Source: Pyrenula massariospora (Eukaryota > Ascomycota > Eurotiomycetes > Pyrenulales > Pyrenulaceae). From it: a stretch of DNA of 64,000 bases. This document shows, piece after piece, positions 59,652-64,000 of this stretch. The number at the start of each line of letters is the position of its first letter. The first letter of the stretch is position 1. The notes beneath the pieces are model-generated. The model made no database searches. It saw nothing but the letters and a program-made list of their open reading frames with translations, and had not been told where the DNA came from. A program made the position numbers and the translations under genes. The stretch is taken from contig JAGFMI010000005.1 of assembly GCA_021030905.1 (NCBI GenBank), forward strand, positions 248,001 to 312,000, in the 5' to 3' direction.

Positions 59652-60526
59652 TGGGATAAACAGTTTTCCAGCTTGCCTTTGGTGTGAGATGACCACGCAT
59701 CTCCTATATTCTCCGATTCTGAAAGCTTCCCTGTATTTGAAGGCTAGCTTTTGAAAGACAAAATTCCCAATCTGTACCTTGCCACTCGTCAAATTTCGCG
59801 CAGCTCATATCGAACAACCCTCCCGGCTCAAAAGCCGACTAGATAGTCTTCTCCATCACAATTCCAAGGAGGGTCCCAATTGTGAGCCCAAAATGTTGAA
59901 GCTGGTGTATGTCCTTTGGTCCAGCCGTCTCAATATTGAGGACATTCGGCACTGTCACTCTTTTCCCCACCAGGCTGTGCTTCAACGCCTATCTGCAAGG
60001 CACCTCGTGCACTTCAATACAGCTGAATAGCCCTTGTACCTCCTACAAGTGTTGGGGTCAGGCAGAGAGCCGTTAGAAAGACGTGTATGCAGGGCGCCGA
60101 TATCGTAGGCATGGTCTTGTGGGGGCCGAGATGACAATGACTGAATCGACACATGAGTGTTTCCTTCAATTGACGATCATTAGGCACGTGAAAGCTTGAT
60201 TGGAGACAAGCTTTCCCCCTGGCAACAATTATTGGTGGCGCTCTTGGGGACCCCGCAAGCTCCCTCCTGCCTTTACCACGGCTAGGGTAGCTTACAAGCT
60301 GCAGGAGCTACCCATACGTCAGTTCTTGATCTTGATGCTGGGAACCCTGTCAGCAGCAGGACTCGAAAATGTTTATAAGTCTGGCCAATGGCGGCCTCAA
60401 CAACTTGGTCGTCACCTGGCAGCTGGCCCTCGCCCATTTCTTCTCGACGTCCAGTCTCCCGTCGGGAAATCGCACCAAGGTAGATATTTGGTTCCCATTT
60501 TGTTCACGAGAGCCTGGAGAGCAAAG
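59652..60526. other. Intergenic / 5' leader
   Basis: No separate gene is seen. From 60200 the frame of the downstream sphingomyelinase gene is already open, but this part lacks conserved sequence and precedes the signal peptide, so I treat it as leader. Confidence 0.5.
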
Positions 60527-62599
60527 ATGGGGAGCTCCCTTGTCGTGATCCTCGTGCTGTGTCTGCTGGCTAAGGCTCAGCAGACCAATGTTGCGCCTGG
60601 TGTCGCTTCATTCACTGCGCCTACCAGATTCCCTACCACCGTATCTGCATTTAGCAGCTTCTATGTACCACCGGCGCCGACACGAGAGCCACAGCCAGCG
60701 CTCCATGACCCAGTTCTAAACATAACTTTTCCACTCAACTTGACAGATCCCGAAAACATACCAGACTTTGACGACGACGACATTGTGTATCCTCCAGCTC
60801 CAGACTCCCGAAATGTATCAAACCATACTCTCTTCGTCGAGACCACGGTTGGTGAGATCCGCAATATCATCAACGGGAACGCAAAAATCTCAGGGGGTAA
60901 CTGCTCGAGATGTCTTGCTGCCCTTGAGCTTGGCCAGAAAGCAGCACGTGTGGCACCCGACCTGGTGCCTGACGCAATGGTGGCACTATGCAAAAGCACA
61001 AAGTTCGCGTCTAACACTACTTGCGAAGAGAATTATTCGGCTCACACTTTCGGTGCCATCTGGACCCAGGTACTTTCACTAGCCGACGTTGGTAACCTGG
61101 ATGGGCATTACATTTGTAATGAGCTCAGCAGCACCTTTTGTTCTCTTCCGTATGTAACCCCGCTGAATACGAAGAATTTATTTCCCAAACCGAAGCCCAA
61201 AAACGCCCAGACTCCTAAGGCCAGTGGCAAGAGAACTAAGGTACTACACATGTCAGACTGGCACCTGGATCCTAGATACTCGGTTGGTTCGGAGGCCAAT
61301 TGCTCTTCCAGCATGTGCTGCAGGAGCAATACTCATAATCCTGTGCTTGGATCTGGCCAAGTATCTTTGCAAGCCTCACTTTATGGCTGGTTCTCTTGCG
61401 ATTCGCCATACTACCTCGTCACAGCAGCCCTGCAGTCAATTGGACCACTGACTGGTACATCGGACAAGTCTCCTTTCGGCTTTACGATCTACACGGGCGA
61501 CCTGGTGTCTCACGATCCGCAAACGCAGCTATCCCGTGCCTATACCGAGTACGCCGAGTTATCTCTTTATTCGCTTTTCAACCAATACGTCAAAGGGCCA
61601 ATTTTCGCCGTGCTTGGAAACCATGACTCTAATCCCGAGGCAATCGATGCTCCCCATAGCCTTCCAGGCCCTCTCGGACAGCAATTAAGCTGGAATTATG
61701 ATCATGTTGCTGGACTGTGGCAGAAAGACGGTTGGATCTCGCCAGCCGCGGCCCAGGAAGCGCGCCTTCACTATGGAGCATATTCAATGAAAAATAATCT
61801 CGGGCTGCGCATCATTACTTTAAACACTGATTTCTGGTACAAGAGCAATTTCTTGAACTATATCAACACCGCCAACCCGGACGTGTCCGGTCAGCAGAAA
61901 TTCCTAATTGATGAACTCCAAGCAGCCGAAGATGCCGGCGAACGCGTCTGGGTCTTGGGTCATGTACTCCCTGGATGGGATGGCACAAATCCTCTGCCTA
62001 ATCCTACAGATTTATTCTACCAAATAGTAGACCGATACAGCCCCCACGTCATTGCTAATGTTTTCTTCGGTCACACGCATGAAGATGAGCTTATGGTATA
62101 CTATGCAAATAATGGCACTGATAGGAGCCGTCACACTGCACAGACGCCTGGATGGATTGGACCGAGCCTGACGCCATTAACCAATCTCAACAGCGGTTTC
62201 CGCATGTACGAGGTCGACACGCACAGCTTCGATATCTACGAGGCTTATACCTTCTATGCAGATGTCAACTCCTTCCCTCACCTGGATGAAACAGGTCCAG
62301 TTTTTCAATTTGAATACTCAACACGACAAATCTACGATACGCCAGAAGGATGGCCAGCCACCGCACCGTTGAACGCAACGTATTGGCATGGAGTCACTGA
62401 GTCAATGGAGAAGAATCTAACGATGGTGGAGACTTTCAACACTTTCCAGGGGAAGAAATCGGTCAAGTCGCCGGCTTGCAATACAACGGCTTGTCAGACG
62501 GCTAAAATCTGTTACATGCGTAGCGGCAGCGAACCTCTAGGCAGGCAATGTCCGCAGGGCTATGGATCGGTACAAAGTGCTTTCAAGCCGCCGAAATAA
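60527..62599 (+). CDS. Secreted acid-sphingomyelinase-like phosphodiesterase
   Basis: A single exon of 690 aa. I chose the ATG at 60527 because it begins a signal peptide (MGSSLVVILVLCLLAKAQQ); an in-frame ATG-led extension of 109 codons upstream would bury it. Residues ~120-205 form a saposin-B-like domain with spaced cysteines (NCSRCLAALE, LCKSTKF, CEENYS, YICNEL, TFCSLP). A calcineurin-like metallophosphoesterase domain follows: VLHMSDWHLDP, FTIYTGDLVSHDP, FAVLGNHDSNPE, VWVLGHVLPG, VFFGHTHEDE, which supply the paired-metal Asp/His/Asn ligands. Many N-x-S/T sites and C-terminal cysteines fit a secreted glycoprotein. The family hydrolyses sphingomyelin or related phospho-head-group substrates; since fungi make inositolphosphoceramide, the natural substrate is uncertain. 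Confidence 0.9.
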   Translation: MGSSLVVILVLCLLAKAQQTNVAPGVASFTAPTRFPTTVSAFSSFYVPPAPTREPQPALHDPVLNITFPLNLTDPENIPDFDDDDIVYPPAPDSRNVSNHTLFVETTVGEIRNIINGNAKISGGNCSRCLAALELGQKAARVAPDLVPDAMVALCKSTKFASNTTCEENYSAHTFGAIWTQVLSLADVGNLDGHYICNELSSTFCSLPYVTPLNTKNLFPKPKPKNAQTPKASGKRTKVLHMSDWHLDPRYSVGSEANCSSSMCCRSNTHNPVLGSGQVSLQASLYGWFSCDSPYYLVTAALQSIGPLTGTSDKSPFGFTIYTGDLVSHDPQTQLSRAYTEYAELSLYSLFNQYVKGPIFAVLGNHDSNPEAIDAPHSLPGPLGQQLSWNYDHVAGLWQKDGWISPAAAQEARLHYGAYSMKNNLGLRIITLNTDFWYKSNFLNYINTANPDVSGQQKFLIDELQAAEDAGERVWVLGHVLPGWDGTNPLPNPTDLFYQIVDRYSPHVIANVFFGHTHEDELMVYYANNGTDRSRHTAQTPGWIGPSLTPLTNLNSGFRMYEVDTHSFDIYEAYTFYADVNSFPHLDETGPVFQFEYSTRQIYDTPEGWPATAPLNATYWHGVTESMEKNLTMVETFNTFQGKKSVKSPACNTTACQTAKICYMRSGSEPLGRQCPQGYGSVQSAFKPPK

Positions 62600-63220
62600 C
62601 TCTCGTGTTGGAGCATTAGTGAATGACGTTATAGTTGTACATAGATTGACAACTTAGAGACATCTTTATGAATGCTGTGGAACCTTCGCGTCAGATTCCC
62701 TGTCAAGATGTCGTCGAAGCTCGAGCCTTGCGATTTGACTTGAGCCTAGCCGAGGGGAAGCTGCAGGCCTTGGCGTAGCTTGGCATCGGCGAGCATCTTT
62801 TCTCCGCTTCCAGTGCAAAAAAGTCGAATATTGAATGCTCTTTGCCAAGCGACGAAGTAATCCCCTCGCCTCGAATTCGCCCTCCCATATCCTCAAAGCG
62901 ATGGCTATTCGGTTGCTTGTTCACTTAATTGTTGAGTCTGTTTAATCGCGCGTGACCGTCGCCTAGATCTCGGTCTACCCGCGCTCGATTTTCTTGCTTC
63001 AAGGTAAGACTGAACCCACTGATGACTTTCTGAGATCCTGGCACTTCTAGAGACAGATGAGTGCTGACTGATCCTGTCCTCGACTTCTAGATTCTTGCTA
63101 TACGATAATGTCTGATAGCGGCTTATTGTGAATCATAAAGGCAACCTCATACAGATTAGATTTTCAAGAATCCGTCACTAAACCTTGAACATACCTCTCC
63201 ATCGACTGACCAAGACTACT
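62600..63220. other. Intergenic, promoter of the KH-domain gene
   Basis: 620 bp, no supported gene. The minus-strand frames at 62666-62924 lack motifs. Confidence 0.45.
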
Positions 63221-64000
63221 ATGTCCGAGGCGGTGATGAACGGCGAAGCTTCAGCTGCTGCAAGTCAGCCAATTACCGCTGCGGACCTACAGAAACAGCA
63301 TGAGGAAGCTCACTACCACCGCCCAACCGTCGAAGACGCGGTGGACGAAGACGACCAAGCGCACCCTCGTTCTTCACAGGCAGCGAAGCAGGTGTCAAAA
63401 CTCGATACTGAATCGGAAGAAGCATTCCCATCGCTCGGAGCTGCATCAAAGGGAAAAGCTCCTGTGGGTGCCGCGACAACATGGGGGGCACGGAAGCCCC
63501 CGACACAGTCGAAAGGCCCCTTGAATGACGCGACAAATGGAACTCAAAAGGCTGCCCCTGCCACGAGTCAATCATCGTCTCGAACCTCAACACCCGTGTC
63601 TGGCCTCGCACCACCTTCAAATGCATGGACTAATAGACAAGGTGGTCCCGCGATCATGTCTATGCCAGGAAAGGTTACACATGAATGCACACTGGCTTCT
63701 GAGGAGATCAACAAAGATAAGCCCATTAAACCACTTCTTGATGGCATAAGTAGAAAATTAGGAGTTGTGGTGACGACTCATACAAGCCCCGGAGAGGTCA
63801 TATTCCGTGCAACTGGGTCAGCACACGCGGCTGATGACGCGCTTAAGCAGATCGCTCAAGCGTTGAGTTCGACTGTCGTTAGGAAGGTTCGTGTCCCTGC
63901 TGCCGCTAGGAAACACATCATCGGTGCAAAAGGTGCAACTGTCCAGATGATAATGAAAAGAACTGGAACCAATATCCAGGTACCAAAATCCCAAGGAGAA
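63221..64000 (+). CDS. KH-domain RNA-binding protein, vigilin/Scp160 type (partial)
   Basis: Starts at the ATG at 63221 and stays open to the window end: 260 aa seen, 3' part missing. The N terminus is acidic and Ser/Ala-rich with EEAFPSLGAA and WGARKP. From ~150 comes a degenerate first KH-like unit (KVTHECTLASEEI to ALSSTVVRKVRV), then a canonical KH core with the G-x-x-G loop (RKHIIGAKGATVQMIMKR, TGTNIQVP). Full-length vigilins carry about 14 KH domains and bind mRNA on ER-bound polysomes, acting in translation and in genome-ploidy maintenance in yeast. No intron is visible in the part present. Confidence 0.85.
   Translation, partial: MSEAVMNGEASAAASQPITAADLQKQHEEAHYHRPTVEDAVDEDDQAHPRSSQAAKQVSKLDTESEEAFPSLGAASKGKAPVGAATTWGARKPPTQSKGPLNDATNGTQKAAPATSQSSSRTSTPVSGLAPPSNAWTNRQGGPAIMSMPGKVTHECTLASEEINKDKPIKPLLDGISRKLGVVVTTHTSPGEVIFRATGSAHAADDALKQIAQALSSTVVRKVRVPAAARKHIIGAKGATVQMIMKRTGTNIQVPKSQGE

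Noticed and set aside
60200-60526. N-terminal extension of the sphingomyelinase-like protein
   Set aside because: The extension has no conserved sequence and would place the clear signal peptide inside the protein. The start at 60527 is better.

Overview
The window is nuclear DNA from a filamentous ascomycete (Pezizomycotina). The signs are short introns (mostly 49-116 nt, GTRNGT-like donors, CTRAY-type branch points), a HET-domain gene, fungal Zn2Cys6 and DAL5-type families, an NRPS-like adenylation enzyme and a Ras-associating LRR/PP2C adenylate cyclase. I see no CRISPR array, rRNA operon or intact mobile element. I could not fix the genus.

Left part (0.9-14.7 kb): PUS1 pseudouridine synthase (-), a three-exon HET-domain gene (+) behind a GC-rich inverted repeat, a Zn2Cys6 regulator (-) with a TAG just before a coding-looking tail, an uncharacterised zinc-binding protein (-), and a DAL5-type MFS permease (-).

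15.9-24.6 kb is the most unusual part. Three genes run in the same direction (-): a PLP aminotransferase, then a single polypeptide joining an adenylation domain, a carrier domain and a complete monocarboxylate-type MFS transporter, then a free-standing thioester-reductase-type NAD(P)-binding protein. Together they carry the parts of an A-T-R carboxylate reductase pathway, but the reductase is a separate gene and a transporter sits where it would be expected. The adenylation domain lacks the usual A10 lysine. A metallo-beta-lactamase-fold protein follows at 25.4 kb on the + strand.

26.8-40 kb is gene-poor: a degenerate roughly 110-bp tandem repeat, one unrecognised multi-exon gene (30.2-31.5 kb), a few coding-looking scraps, and three tRNA-like sequences on the minus strand. 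One of them folds as a complete intron-bearing tRNA whose anticodon reads UUA, i.e. complementary to the UAA stop codon.

The right part (40-64 kb) is conserved housekeeping: adenylate cyclase (+) with a reading-frame break near its N terminus, an NDR-type AGC kinase (-), a tandem-domain glyoxalase I (-) divergent from a hydroxyacid-oxoacid transhydrogenase (+), D-3-phosphoglycerate dehydrogenase (+), a secreted acid-sphingomyelinase-like phosphodiesterase (+), and the start of a vigilin/Scp160 KH-domain protein (+) cut by the window end. Glyoxalase, transhydrogenase and phosphoglycerate dehydrogenase all handle 2-hydroxy or 2-oxo acids.
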